From positions 1 to 64,000 of the forward strand of contig NZ_VTHK01000019.1 of NCBI RefSeq assembly GCF_009765355.1: 64,000 nucleotides of DNA, read 5' to 3'. Positions 51,013 to 58,860 of this stretch are shown here, piece after piece. A program made the translations under genes and the position numbers. The notes under the pieces were generated by a model, which had not been told where the DNA came from, ran no database searches, and was given only the letters and a program-made list of their open reading frames with translations. Source of the DNA: Amycolatopsis anabasis. Lineage in GTDB: Bacteria > Actinomycetota > Actinomycetes > Mycobacteriales > Pseudonocardiaceae. Position 1 is the stretch's first letter; every line of letters starts with the position of its first letter.

Positions 51013-51782
51013 GCGGCCCCCTGGAAATGTTCGATGATCAGTTCGCTGAACCGGGCCGGTTGCTCGACGTTGCCGAGGTGGGCGGCGCCTTCGACGATCT
51101 CCAGCCGGGCGCCGGGGATGCCGTCGGCGATCCGGCGGCCGTGCTCGGGCGGGGTCGCCGGATCTTCGGCCCCGGCGATCACCAGGGTCGGCGCGGTGAT
51201 CGAGGCGAGTTCGCCGGTGAGGTCCATCCGCTCGATCGCCCCGCAGCACGACGCGTACCCCTCGGCCGGGGTCGCGGCGATCATGTCGCGCAGTTCCCCG
51301 GCCCGGCCGGGATTCCGCTCGCGGAAACCGGGCGTGAGCCAGCGCCCGACGCCCGCCTCGGCGACGACGCCGGTGCCCTCCGCGCGCACGAGCGCCGCCC
51401 GGTCGGCCCACATCTTCGCCGGGCCGAGCCGGGCCGAGGTGCAGCACAGCACGAGCCGGGAGATCCGGTCCGGATGCCGCGCGGCCAGCCACATCCCGGT
51501 CATCCCGCCCAGCGACAGCCCGGCGAACCGGACTCGCTCGGCGCCGAGCGAGTCCAGCAGCGCGAGGACGTCGTCGCCGAGGTCGCCGATCGTGCAAGGC
51601 CCGGGCGGCACCGGCGACTTGCCGTGGCCCCGCTGGTCGTAGCGCACCACCCGGAACCCGGCCGCGGTCAGCGGTCCGACCTGCGGATCCCACATCCGCA
51701 GGTCGCTGCCGACGGAATTGCTCAGCACGACGACCTCGCCGCCGGCGGGACCGTCGACGACGTGGTGCAGGGCTACGCTCAC
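51009..51782 (-). CDS. pcaD: 3-oxoadipate enol-lactonase
   Basis: A 257-residue alpha/beta hydrolase: nucleophile elbow GLSLGG (FAGLSLGGMTGMWLA), oxyanion region LSNSVGSDLRMWD, catalytic Asp in AGAEDPATP and His in GAAHLGNVE. It hydrolyses the enol-lactone to 3-oxoadipate. GTG start at 51782; GTGA overlaps on both sides tie it to pcaB and pcaC. Confidence 0.94.
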   Translation of the reverse strand: MSVALHHVVDGPAGGEVVVLSNSVGSDLRMWDPQVGPLTAAGFRVVRYDQRGHGKSPVPPGPCTIGDLGDDVLALLDSLGAERVRFAGLSLGGMTGMWLAARHPDRISRLVLCCTSARLGPAKMWADRAALVRAEGTGVVAEAGVGRWLTPGFRERNPGRAGELRDMIAATPAEGYASCCGAIERMDLTGELASITAPTLVIAGAEDPATPPEHGRRIADGIPGARLEIVEGAAHLGNVEQPARFSELIIEHFQGAA

Positions 51783-53116
51783 CTGGTCTCCTTGAACGCG
51801 CGGTGGGAATCGAGGGCGCGGCGGACGAAGAACTCCGCGCTGCCGAGGTATCCGGCGGGATCCAGGAGTTCTTCGATCTGCTCGTGGCTCAGGTGCTTGC
51901 CCGCCAACGGATCCGCGGCGAGCAGTTCGGCCAGCGTCCCCTCCCCGGCGAGCGCGCGGCGGCAGCAGGCGGTGACCGCGTCGTGCGCGGCGAGGCGACC
52001 GGTTTCCGGGGTCAGCGCGCTGGTGACCCGTTCGGCGAGCAGGATTCCCCCGCTGCGGTCCAGGTTCTCCCGCATCCGGGCGGGATCGACCCGCAGGCGC
52101 TCGACCGCGGTCCGCAGCCAGTGCACCGCGGATCCGGTGCTGCGCAACAGTTCCGCGAGCGGGCGCCATTCGGCGTGCCAGGCCCCGGCGGCGCGCTGGT
52201 ACTCGTGGGCCATCGCACCGAACAGGGTGCCGGCCAGCCCGGGCGCCTGCCGCGCGCACGCCTGCGCGACGACCGACGCGATCGGATTCCGCTTGTGCGG
52301 CATGGTCGACGAGCCACCGCTGCCCGGCGGCCCCTGTTCGGACACCTCGGCGATCTCGGTCTGCGCGAGCAGGGTGAGGGTGTGCGCGATCCCGGCGACC
52401 ACACCGGAAGTCTCCGCCAGCGCGCCCGCGATCTCGGCGATCCGGGTGCGTTCGGTGTGCCAGGGCAGGTCCGGTTCGGCCAGGCCGAGCCGGTTCGCGA
52501 ACGCGGCGAGCACGGCCGGACCGCGTTCGCCGAGCGAGGCCAGGGTTCCGGTCGCGCCGCCGAGCTGGACGGCGAGCCGCTGCCCGCGCAACCGGTGCGC
52601 GGCGGCGTCCAAACCGGACAGCCAGCCCGCGGCGGTGAGCCCGAAGGTCACCGGAATGGCCTGCTGCGCCAGCGTCCGTCCGACTTGGACGGTCAGGGCG
52701 TGCTCCCCGGCGAGCCCGGCCGCCAGTTCGGCGCACGCGTCGAGGTCTTCCAGCAGCGGTTCCAGCGCGCGGGCGACGACCAGCACCGCGGCGGTGTCCA
52801 CCACGTCCTGGCTGGTCGCGCCGAAATGCACGTACCGGGCGGCGGTCCCGGCGACCTTCGCGGTGATCTCCCGGACCAGCGGCGCGGCCGGGTTGCCGAC
52901 GCCGATCGCCTGCGCGCCGAGTTCGGCGAGGTCGTAGTAGCCGTCCCGGCAGGCCCGGGCGATCTCCTCGGCGTGCGCGCGCTCGACGAGCCCGGCATCG
53001 GCCTGCGCGGCGGCGAGCGCGCTCTCCACGTCGAGCATCGCGCGCAGCCACGCGGCGTCGCTCACCTCGCTGCGCACGGCGCCCGCGGCGATGATCCCGT
53101 CAAACAGTTCAGACAT
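51779..53116 (-). CDS. pcaB: 3-carboxy-cis,cis-muconate cycloisomerase
   Basis: A 445-residue member of the fumarase/aspartase superfamily. The signature GSSTMPHKRNPI is present, with HFGATSQDVVDTA near residue 100. It forms 4-carboxymuconolactone from the PcaGH product. Its start overlaps pcaG by 8 bases. Length is normal for the family. Confidence 0.95.
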   Translation of the reverse strand: MSELFDGIIAAGAVRSEVSDAAWLRAMLDVESALAAAQADAGLVERAHAEEIARACRDGYYDLAELGAQAIGVGNPAAPLVREITAKVAGTAARYVHFGATSQDVVDTAAVLVVARALEPLLEDLDACAELAAGLAGEHALTVQVGRTLAQQAIPVTFGLTAAGWLSGLDAAAHRLRGQRLAVQLGGATGTLASLGERGPAVLAAFANRLGLAEPDLPWHTERTRIAEIAGALAETSGVVAGIAHTLTLLAQTEIAEVSEQGPPGSGGSSTMPHKRNPIASVVAQACARQAPGLAGTLFGAMAHEYQRAAGAWHAEWRPLAELLRSTGSAVHWLRTAVERLRVDPARMRENLDRSGGILLAERVTSALTPETGRLAAHDAVTACCRRALAGEGTLAELLAADPLAGKHLSHEQIEELLDPAGYLGSAEFFVRRALDSHRAFKETR

Positions 53117-53654
53117 CGAAGAAGACTGTCTCGCCTTCTCCCTGCAAGCGCACGTCGAACCGGTAACCGTCCTCGGCCGAGACGGCGATCAGGGTGGCGC
53201 GGCGATCCGCCGGGACCGCGGCCAGCACCTCGTCCGCCGCGTTCGCCTCGGCGTGCTCCGGGAAGTAGATCCGGGTGACCACCCGGTCGAGCAGGCCGCG
53301 CGCGAACACCGAAACGTCGATGTGCGGCGCCTGCTCGCGGCCGTCCCGCCCGGGGACCGCGCCGGGCACGATCGTGCGGATGCGGTAGCTGCCGTCCGGT
53401 TCGGTCGGGCACCGGCCGAAGGCCCGGAAACCCGCCACCGCGCCGCGCGGATCGTCCGGGTGGTCGAACCGGCCGTTCGCGTCCGCCTGCCAGGTCTCCA
53501 CCAGCGCGTCCGGCACCGGTTCGCCCGCGCCGTCGAGGACCCGGCCGCGGATCCACACCGCGCCGGGGGTGCCCTCGGGCACCGCGTCGACCCCGTCCGG
53601 CCAGGGCAGCCCGATCGACAGGTACGGACCGACGGTTTGCGAGGGAGTAGTCAC
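53109..53654 (-). CDS. pcaG: protocatechuate 3,4-dioxygenase, alpha subunit
   Basis: A 181-residue intradiol-dioxygenase-fold subunit that lacks the iron ligands and pairs with PcaH. Blocks QTVGPYLSIGLPWPDGVD, VLDGAGEPVPDALVETWQAD, APHIDVSVFARGLLDRVVTR are typical. GTG start at 53654 overlaps the stop of a 26-codon ORF wedged between pcaH and pcaG. Product with PcaH: ring cleavage of protocatechuate to 3-carboxy-cis,cis-muconate. Confidence 0.94.
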   Translation of the reverse strand: MTTPSQTVGPYLSIGLPWPDGVDAVPEGTPGAVWIRGRVLDGAGEPVPDALVETWQADANGRFDHPDDPRGAVAGFRAFGRCPTEPDGSYRIRTIVPGAVPGRDGREQAPHIDVSVFARGLLDRVVTRIYFPEHAEANAADEVLAAVPADRRATLIAVSAEDGYRFDVRLQGEGETVFFDV

Positions 53655-53731
53655 TCGTCGTCCTCCACTGTGCCTTGCGGGACACCCGCACCCGGTCGGA
53701 CGAACGAGCGGAGCTTCGCATCGTCACTCAT
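53651..53731 (-). CDS. 26-residue ORF between pcaH and pcaG
   Basis: This frame starts with an ATG that overlaps the pcaH stop (ATGA) and ends with a TGA that overlaps the pcaG GTG (GTGA), so it fills the gap exactly. The peptide begins MSDDAKLRSFVRPGAG and ends TVEDDE, acidic and with no hydrophobic segment. The segment is bounded by imperfect direct repeats (GAGGACGA followed by GAGTGAC), so an inserted short repeat element or local duplication is an alternative. No known family. Confidence 0.5.
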   Translation of the reverse strand: MSDDAKLRSFVRPGAGVPQGTVEDDE

Positions 53732-54459
53732 TCGTCCTCCTCGTCCTCGAAGACCGAAGCCTCGCGCCCGCGCAGCACGATGTCGAACTCGAAGGCCAGC
53801 GCCCAGTGGTCGACCGTGCGGCTCAGGTCGAACTTCGAGATCATCCGCTGCCGCGCCTTCTCGTCCGGCACCGAGTTGAAGATCGGGTCCTGGGCGAACA
53901 GCGGATCGTCCGGGAAGTACATCTGGGTGACCAGCCGCTGGATGAACGCGGTGCCGAACAGCGAGAAGTGGATGTGCGCCGGGCGCCAGGCGTTGTCGTG
54001 GTTCTTCCACGGGTAGGCGCCGGGTTTGATGGTGGTGAACTCGTACCGGCCCTCGTCGTCGGTCAGCGTGCGGCCGACCCCGTCGAAGTTGGGATCCAGC
54101 GGCGACGGCCAGCGGTCGCCGGTGTGCCGGTAACGGCCGCCCGCGTTCGCCTGCCAGATCTCCACCAGCGAGTTGCGCACCGGCCTGCCGTCGCCGTCGA
54201 GCAGCCTGCCGTGCACGATGATCCGCTGCCCCTGCGGCTCCCCCGCGTGCTGGCGGGTGAGGTCGTTGTCGTGCTCGCCGATCCGGCCCGGGCCGAGCAG
54301 CGGGCCGGTGACCTCGGTGAGCATCTGCGGCAGCAGGACGGGCCGCTGTTTCGGATGGCGCAACGCGGTCGACCGATAGCCGGGCGAGTCCAGCGGCGGA
54401 TGCGTGCCGTCCGGATCCCGGCGGTAACTCGGCAGGTGCAACTTCGTCGGTGTGCCCAT
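53728..54459 (-). CDS. pcaH: protocatechuate 3,4-dioxygenase, beta subunit
   Basis: A 243-residue catalytic subunit with the non-heme iron site: RYRHTGDRWPSPLDPNFDG, a second Tyr in IKPGAYPWKNHDNAWR, and the His pair in RPAHIHFSLFG. It opens the protocatechuate ring between the hydroxyls. An acidic tail (SVFEDEEDE) is shared in style with the small ORF that follows. It is 3 bases after the pcaF stop. Confidence 0.96.
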   Translation of the reverse strand: MGTPTKLHLPSYRRDPDGTHPPLDSPGYRSTALRHPKQRPVLLPQMLTEVTGPLLGPGRIGEHDNDLTRQHAGEPQGQRIIVHGRLLDGDGRPVRNSLVEIWQANAGGRYRHTGDRWPSPLDPNFDGVGRTLTDDEGRYEFTTIKPGAYPWKNHDNAWRPAHIHFSLFGTAFIQRLVTQMYFPDDPLFAQDPIFNSVPDEKARQRMISKFDLSRTVDHWALAFEFDIVLRGREASVFEDEEDE

Positions 54460-54462
54460 GTT

Positions 54463-55638
54463 TCACGCCTCCAGAACGACGGCCAATCCCTGACCCACTC
54501 CGATGCAGATGGCGGCCAGACCCCAGCCACCGCCCCGGCGCCGCAGCTCGTGCGCGAGCGTGCCGAGGATGCGCCCGCCGGACGCGCCGAGCGGATGCCC
54601 GATGGCGATCGCGCCGCCGTGGACGTTCACGTTCTCCGGGTTCAGCTTCGGCCAGTCGGCGAGGCAGGCCAGCGACTGCGCGGCGAACGCCTCGTTCAGT
54701 TCCACCGCCGCCAGATCGTCCCAGCCGATCCCGGCCCGCTCCAGGGCGATCTCCGCGGCGCGCACCGGGCCGATGCCGAAGACGTCCGGATCGACGCCCG
54801 CCGCGCCGCGTCCGGCGATCCGGGCGAGCGGGTCCCGGCCCAGCCGGTTCGCGGCGGCCTCGTCGCCGAGCAGCAGCGCCGAGGCGCCGTCGTTGAGCGG
54901 GGAGGAATTGCCCGCGGTGACCGTGCCTTGTTCGCGGAACGCGGGCTTGAGCTTGGCCAGTTTGTCCATTGTGGAATCCGGCCGGATGCCTTCGTCCCGG
55001 GTCAGGTCCGTGCCGGGCACCGGAACGACGTGGCCGTCGTAGAAACCCTCGTCCCAGGCGCGGGCGGCGTTGCGGTGGCTGCGCAGCGCGAACTCGTCCT
55101 GCGCCTCGCGGCCGATGCCGTAGCGCTCGGCGAGTTTCTCGGTGCTCTCCCCCAGCGAGTCCGTCCACCGCTCGGGCATCTTCGGGTTGACCATCCGCCA
55201 GCCGAGCGCGGTGGAGTGCAGCGTCTGCGGGCCCGCCGGGAACGCCTTCTCCGGTTTCAGCATCACCCACGGCGAGCGGCTCATCGACTCCACCCCACCG
55301 GCCACCACCAGCGAAGCGTCCCCGACCGCGATTTCCCGGTTGCCCTGGATGACCGCTTCCAGGCCGGAACCGCACAGCCGGTTGACCGTGGCCCCGGGCA
55401 CCGCGGTCGGCCAGCCCGCGAGCAGGGCGGCCATCCGCGCCACGTTGCGGTTGTCCTCGCCCGCGCCGTTGGCGTCGCCGAGGATCACCTCGTCGACGGT
55501 CCCCGGATCGAGGTCGGTCCGCTCGGCGAGGCCGCGCAGCGCGTGCGCGGCCAGATCGTCCGGCCGGACCCCGGACAGCGCGCCGCCGTAGCGGCCGAAC
55601 GGGGTGCGGACGGCGTCCAGAACGAAGACCTCGGTCAC
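54463..55638 (-). CDS. pcaF: 3-oxoadipyl-CoA thiolase
   Basis: A 391-residue thiolase: nucleophile Cys in NRLCGSGLEAV near residue 88, His in GGAIAIGHPLGASGGR, second Cys in AICIGVGQGLAVVLEA. It cleaves 3-oxoadipyl-CoA to succinyl-CoA and acetyl-CoA, the last step of the beta-ketoadipate pathway. The ATG overlaps the pcaJ stop (ATGA). Confidence 0.95.
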   Translation of the reverse strand: MTEVFVLDAVRTPFGRYGGALSGVRPDDLAAHALRGLAERTDLDPGTVDEVILGDANGAGEDNRNVARMAALLAGWPTAVPGATVNRLCGSGLEAVIQGNREIAVGDASLVVAGGVESMSRSPWVMLKPEKAFPAGPQTLHSTALGWRMVNPKMPERWTDSLGESTEKLAERYGIGREAQDEFALRSHRNAARAWDEGFYDGHVVPVPGTDLTRDEGIRPDSTMDKLAKLKPAFREQGTVTAGNSSPLNDGASALLLGDEAAANRLGRDPLARIAGRGAAGVDPDVFGIGPVRAAEIALERAGIGWDDLAAVELNEAFAAQSLACLADWPKLNPENVNVHGGAIAIGHPLGASGGRILGTLAHELRRRGGGWGLAAICIGVGQGLAVVLEA

Positions 55639-56393
55639 GGTTCACTCGCTTTCTTCAGCTCACGCAGAATCCTCAGTTCATCCTCCGTGGGCGCGGGCGT
55701 GGTGGCCAGTGACTCCGAGACCTTCAATTTCCAGCCGGTCGCGGCGCGCACCTGGTCGAGTTCGACGCCGGGGTGCAGTTCGGTCAGCGTCAGCTCGCTG
55801 GTCTCCGGGTCCGGCCGGAGCAGGCCGAGATCGGTGACGACCAGCGTGGGACCCGCCCCGGGCAGGCCGAGCCGTTCCCGGTCACCCCGGCCGGAGCCGT
55901 GCCCGAACGAGGTGATGAAGTCGACCCGTTCGACGAACGCGCGCGGGCTCTGCCGCAGCACGATGAACACCTCGCCGCAGGACGCGGCGATTTCCGGCGC
56001 CCCGCCCGCACCGGGCAGCCGGACCTTCGGATCGGCGTAGTTCGTGCCGATCACCGTCGTGTTGATGTTGCCGAAGCGGTCCAGTTGCGCGGCGCCGAGG
56101 AAACCCACGTCGATCCGGCCGGGCTGCAGCCAGTAGTTGAAGACCTCCGGCACGCTCACCACGGCGTCGGCGGTGTCGGCGAGTTCGCCGTCCCCGATGG
56201 ACAGCGGCAGCCGGGAAGGTTTCGCGCCGAGGCAACCGGATTCGTAGACCAGCGTCAGGTTCGGCGCGTGCGTGCGGCGGGCCAGGTTGGCCGCGGTGCT
56301 CGGCAGGCCGATGCCCACGAAGCAGGACGATCCGTCGCGCAGCGCCCGCGCGGCGGCCACGCTCATCATCTCGTCGGCGGTGTAGTCGTTCAT
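55635..56393 (-). CDS. pcaJ: 3-oxoadipate CoA-transferase, beta subunit
   Basis: A 252-residue CoA-transferase subunit. The catalytic glutamate lies in LTLVYESGCLGAKP; other blocks are SCFVGIGLPSTAANLARR and GLPGAGPTLVVTDLGLLRP. With PcaI it activates 3-oxoadipate using succinyl-CoA. The ATG at 56393 overlaps the pcaI stop; longer in-frame sequence upstream is antisense-like to nothing and lies inside pcaI, so is rejected. Confidence 0.93.
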   Translation of the reverse strand: MNDYTADEMMSVAAARALRDGSSCFVGIGLPSTAANLARRTHAPNLTLVYESGCLGAKPSRLPLSIGDGELADTADAVVSVPEVFNYWLQPGRIDVGFLGAAQLDRFGNINTTVIGTNYADPKVRLPGAGGAPEIAASCGEVFIVLRQSPRAFVERVDFITSFGHGSGRGDRERLGLPGAGPTLVVTDLGLLRPDPETSELTLTELHPGVELDQVRAATGWKLKVSESLATTPAPTEDELRILRELKKASEP

Positions 56394-57199
56394 GCCGGCA
56401 CCCGCACGCTCTCCTCGACCCAGCGCGCGAACTTCTCGCGGTCGCGGCTGATCGCGTCCCAGGCCTGGTAGGCCGCATTGTCCCGGTCGTAGTACCCGGC
56501 CGCGTACGAGGGTTTCGCGCCGAACGGCACCTCGGCGACCGCGGTGACCGCCCAGGCGGGGAGCACGGTCGCCCCGGGCCGCGGTTCGAGTTCGTCGACG
56601 ATCTCCTCGACGGTGACCAGCGACCGCTTCGCCGCCAGCACGGCCTCCTTCTGGACGCCGGTGATGCCCCACAGCTGCACGTTCCCGGCCCGGTCGGCGC
56701 GCTGGGCGTGCACGATCGTGACGTCCGGGTTGAGCGCGGGCACCGCGGTGAGCTGTTCGCCGGTGAACGGGCAGGTGATCGGCTTGATGGTCGCGGTCTG
56801 CCTGGGCAGATCGGTGCCGGTGTACCCGCGCAGCACGGCGAACGGCAGGCCGGACGCGCCCGCCACGTACCGGTTCGCCATCCCGGCGTGGCTGTGTTCC
56901 TCGATTTCCAGCGGCACCGGCCAGCCGTGCTGCACCGCGTCGCGGAACCGGTGCAGCGAGCCGACTCCGGGGTTGCCGCCCCAGGAGAAGATCAGCTTGC
57001 GCGCGCAGCCCGCGCCGATGAGCTGGTCGTACACGATGTCCGGGGTCATCCGCACCAGGGTGAGATCGGTGCGCCGCTGGCGGATGATCTCGTGCCCGGC
57101 GGCGACCGGGATCAGGTGCGTGAACCCCTCGAGCGCGACCGTGTCGCCGTCGCGCACCAGCCCGGCGATCCCGTCGGCCAGGAAGACGATCTCCGCCAT
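56390..57199 (-). CDS. pcaI: 3-oxoadipate CoA-transferase, alpha subunit
   Basis: A 269-residue CoA-transferase family I subunit: MAEIVFLADGIAGLVRDGDT, GGNPGVGSLHRFRDAVQHG, NPDVTIVHAQRADRAGNVQL. First gene of the pca operon. ATG at 57199 has AAAGGAGG ending 3 bases upstream; an in-frame ATG 14 codons earlier lacks a site. The promoter should lie in the 97-base gap shared with the divergent dehydrogenase gene. Confidence 0.93.
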   Translation of the reverse strand: MAEIVFLADGIAGLVRDGDTVALEGFTHLIPVAAGHEIIRQRRTDLTLVRMTPDIVYDQLIGAGCARKLIFSWGGNPGVGSLHRFRDAVQHGWPVPLEIEEHSHAGMANRYVAGASGLPFAVLRGYTGTDLPRQTATIKPITCPFTGEQLTAVPALNPDVTIVHAQRADRAGNVQLWGITGVQKEAVLAAKRSLVTVEEIVDELEPRPGATVLPAWAVTAVAEVPFGAKPSYAAGYYDRDNAAYQAWDAISRDREKFARWVEESVRVPA

Positions 57200-57236
57200 C
57201 ACCCTCCTTTGGATTCCCTTGCGTTCGCATGACGCA

Positions 57237-57265
57237 CACAAGTTCTACATATGAACATAGTTGTG
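57237..57265. promoter_or_regulatory. candidate IclR-type operator between pcaI and dehydrogenase gene
   Basis: GTTC-TACATAT-GAAC forms a short inverted repeat, flanked by CACAA on the left and TTGTG on the right. It is the only AT-rich, dyad-symmetric spot in the 97-base divergent gap. Location suits a PcaR-type IclR regulator acting on the pca promoter. The link to the IclR gene is inferred from position. Confidence 0.45.
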
Positions 57266-57296
57266 GACGCGATGGACCGCAAGAGAAGGTGCCCTT

Positions 57297-58271
57297 ATGA
57301 GTGAACGTCCTCGGATCGTGGTCAGCCGGTGGATTCCGGAAGAGGCGGTGAAGCTCCTGCGTGAGGCAGGCGAGGTATGGGTGTCCGAAGCGGACCGGGC
57401 GCTGACGCCGGAGGAGCTGCGAGACGCCGTGTCCGGCGCCGCGGCCGTGGTCAGCATGCTGCACGACCGCGTGGACGGCGCGCTCGCCGACGCCGCGGGG
57501 CCCTGCTTGCGCGTGGTGGCGAATGTGGCGGTCGGCTACGACAACGTCGACGTGCCCGCGCTCGCCGAACGGGGTGTCGCGGTGACGAACACCCCGGGCG
57601 TGCTCACCGAGGCGACCGCCGACCTCGCGTTCGGCTTGCTGCTCGCGGCGACCCGGCGCCTCGGCGAGGGGGAACGCCTGCTGCGCGCGCGGCGCCCGTG
57701 GTCGTTCCACCTCGGCTTCCTGCTCGGCACCGGCCTGCAGGGGAAGACGCTCGGCATCGTGGGGCTGGGCCAGATCGGCCAGGCCGTCGCCCGGCGGGCG
57801 CGGGCGTTCGGGATGGAGATTGTCTACAGTGGACGGTCACGGGCCGCGGCAGCGGTGGAATCGGCGCTGGCGGCGGAGCGCTTGCCCCTGCGGGAGTTGC
57901 TGCGGACCGCGGACGTGGTGTCCCTGCACTGCCCGCTCACCCCGGACACCCGGCACCTGATCGACGCCGAGGCGCTGGCCGCCATGAAGCCGGGCGCGTT
58001 CCTGGTGAACACGACCCGGGGGCCGGTGGTGGACGAGTCCGCGCTCGCCGACGCGCTGCGCGCGGGGACCATCGCCGGGGCCGCGCTCGACGTGTTCGAA
58101 CGGGAACCGGAAGTCGAACCGCGCCTGCTGGACCTGGACAACGTGGCGCTGTCGCCGCACCTGGGGTCGGCGACCGTGGAAACCCGCACCGAGATGGCGC
58201 TGCTCGCCGCCCGCAACGTGGCCGCCGTCCTGTCCGGCGCCGACCCGATCACCCCGGTCCTGCCGACCTGA
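57297..58271 (+). CDS. D-2-hydroxyacid dehydrogenase (glyoxylate/hydroxypyruvate reductase type)
   Basis: A 324-residue NAD(P)-dependent enzyme. Rossmann motif GLGQIGQAVARRARAFG, catalytic Arg in NTTRGPVVDESAL, Glu in VFEREPEVEP, His in LSPHLGSATVETRTEMA. Closest type is GyaR/glyoxylate reductase. ATG at 57297 with AGAAGG 8 bases upstream. It diverges from pcaI; whether PcaR controls it is unknown. Followed by a strong inverted repeat. Confidence 0.92.
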   Translation: MSERPRIVVSRWIPEEAVKLLREAGEVWVSEADRALTPEELRDAVSGAAAVVSMLHDRVDGALADAAGPCLRVVANVAVGYDNVDVPALAERGVAVTNTPGVLTEATADLAFGLLLAATRRLGEGERLLRARRPWSFHLGFLLGTGLQGKTLGIVGLGQIGQAVARRARAFGMEIVYSGRSRAAAAVESALAAERLPLRELLRTADVVSLHCPLTPDTRHLIDAEALAAMKPGAFLVNTTRGPVVDESALADALRAGTIAGAALDVFEREPEVEPRLLDLDNVALSPHLGSATVETRTEMALLAARNVAAVLSGADPITPVLPT

Positions 58272-58283
58272 ACCCAGGAAGTG

Positions 58284-58334
58284 TCATGAGGGGTCCCCTC
58301 CGGACGAATTTGGTCCGGAGGGGTCCCCTCATGA
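58284..58334. terminator. 22-bp inverted repeat with one mismatch, bidirectional terminator
   Basis: Left arm 58284-58305 and right arm 58313-58334 pair over 22 bases with one mismatch (T opposite T) around a 7-base loop. Each arm is also internally near-palindromic (GGGGTCCCC). It lies between convergent genes (2-hydroxyacid dehydrogenase and HesB-like), the right place for a shared terminator. The almost perfect symmetry including TCATGA ends could also mark a dispersed repeat family. Confidence 0.75.
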
Positions 58335-58348
58335 AAGGGCGTCGGGGG

Positions 58349-58672
58349 TCAGGCGGGGCTGGGTGCGCCGCCCGGGGCCTCCGGCTGCTGGAGCACCGCG
58401 AAGTTCAGCTGGCCCTGCTCGTCCTGCTGCACGTCGAGCAGCTTGTCGTCGAGGAACTGGGCCGCCTGCGGTTCGAGGAACACCTTGGCGCCGCCGTCCG
58501 CGCCGAGCACCTGGTCGCCGTCTTCCGGACCCGGCGTCACGGACAGCGCGAGCTGCGCCCCCTGGTCCTGGGCGGTCTGCACGGCGAACCGCAGACCACC
58601 CGATTCCTGTTGCCCCTGCTGGGCGGTCAGTGCACTGATCGCCTCGGCAGCGGCGTCGGTCATGGCAAGCAT
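58349..58672 (-). CDS. HesB/IscA-fold protein lacking cysteines
   Basis: A 107-residue protein with the outline of the Fe-S biogenesis (HesB) domain: AAAEAISALTAQQGQQESGG, LRFAVQ, QLALSV, GDQVLGADGGAKVFLEPQAA, LDDKLLDV. All three cluster-ligand cysteines of IscA (Cys in the first third and the CxC near the end) are absent; the protein has no cysteine at all. So it keeps the fold but cannot coordinate a cluster in the known way. ATG at 58672 with AAGG 8 bases upstream. It stands alone. Confidence 0.8.
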   Translation of the reverse strand: MLAMTDAAAEAISALTAQQGQQESGGLRFAVQTAQDQGAQLALSVTPGPEDGDQVLGADGGAKVFLEPQAAQFLDDKLLDVQQDEQGQLNFAVLQQPEAPGGAPSPA

Positions 58673-58860
58673 GGATTCGGCCTTCCCTCTGGTCTTTGCA
58701 CTGTGACCTTCCACCGTAGGGGCGAGGGCGTTCACCCGCCGGACGGCGTCACTCCCCCGGCCGTCCGGCCCCACTTCCGCGCAGGTCAGCGCCGGAGTGT
58801 TCTGGGTCACAACCCCGGTCCGTGGCTATGCTCGCGGCGGGCCGAGCGGAAGGCGGAGAA

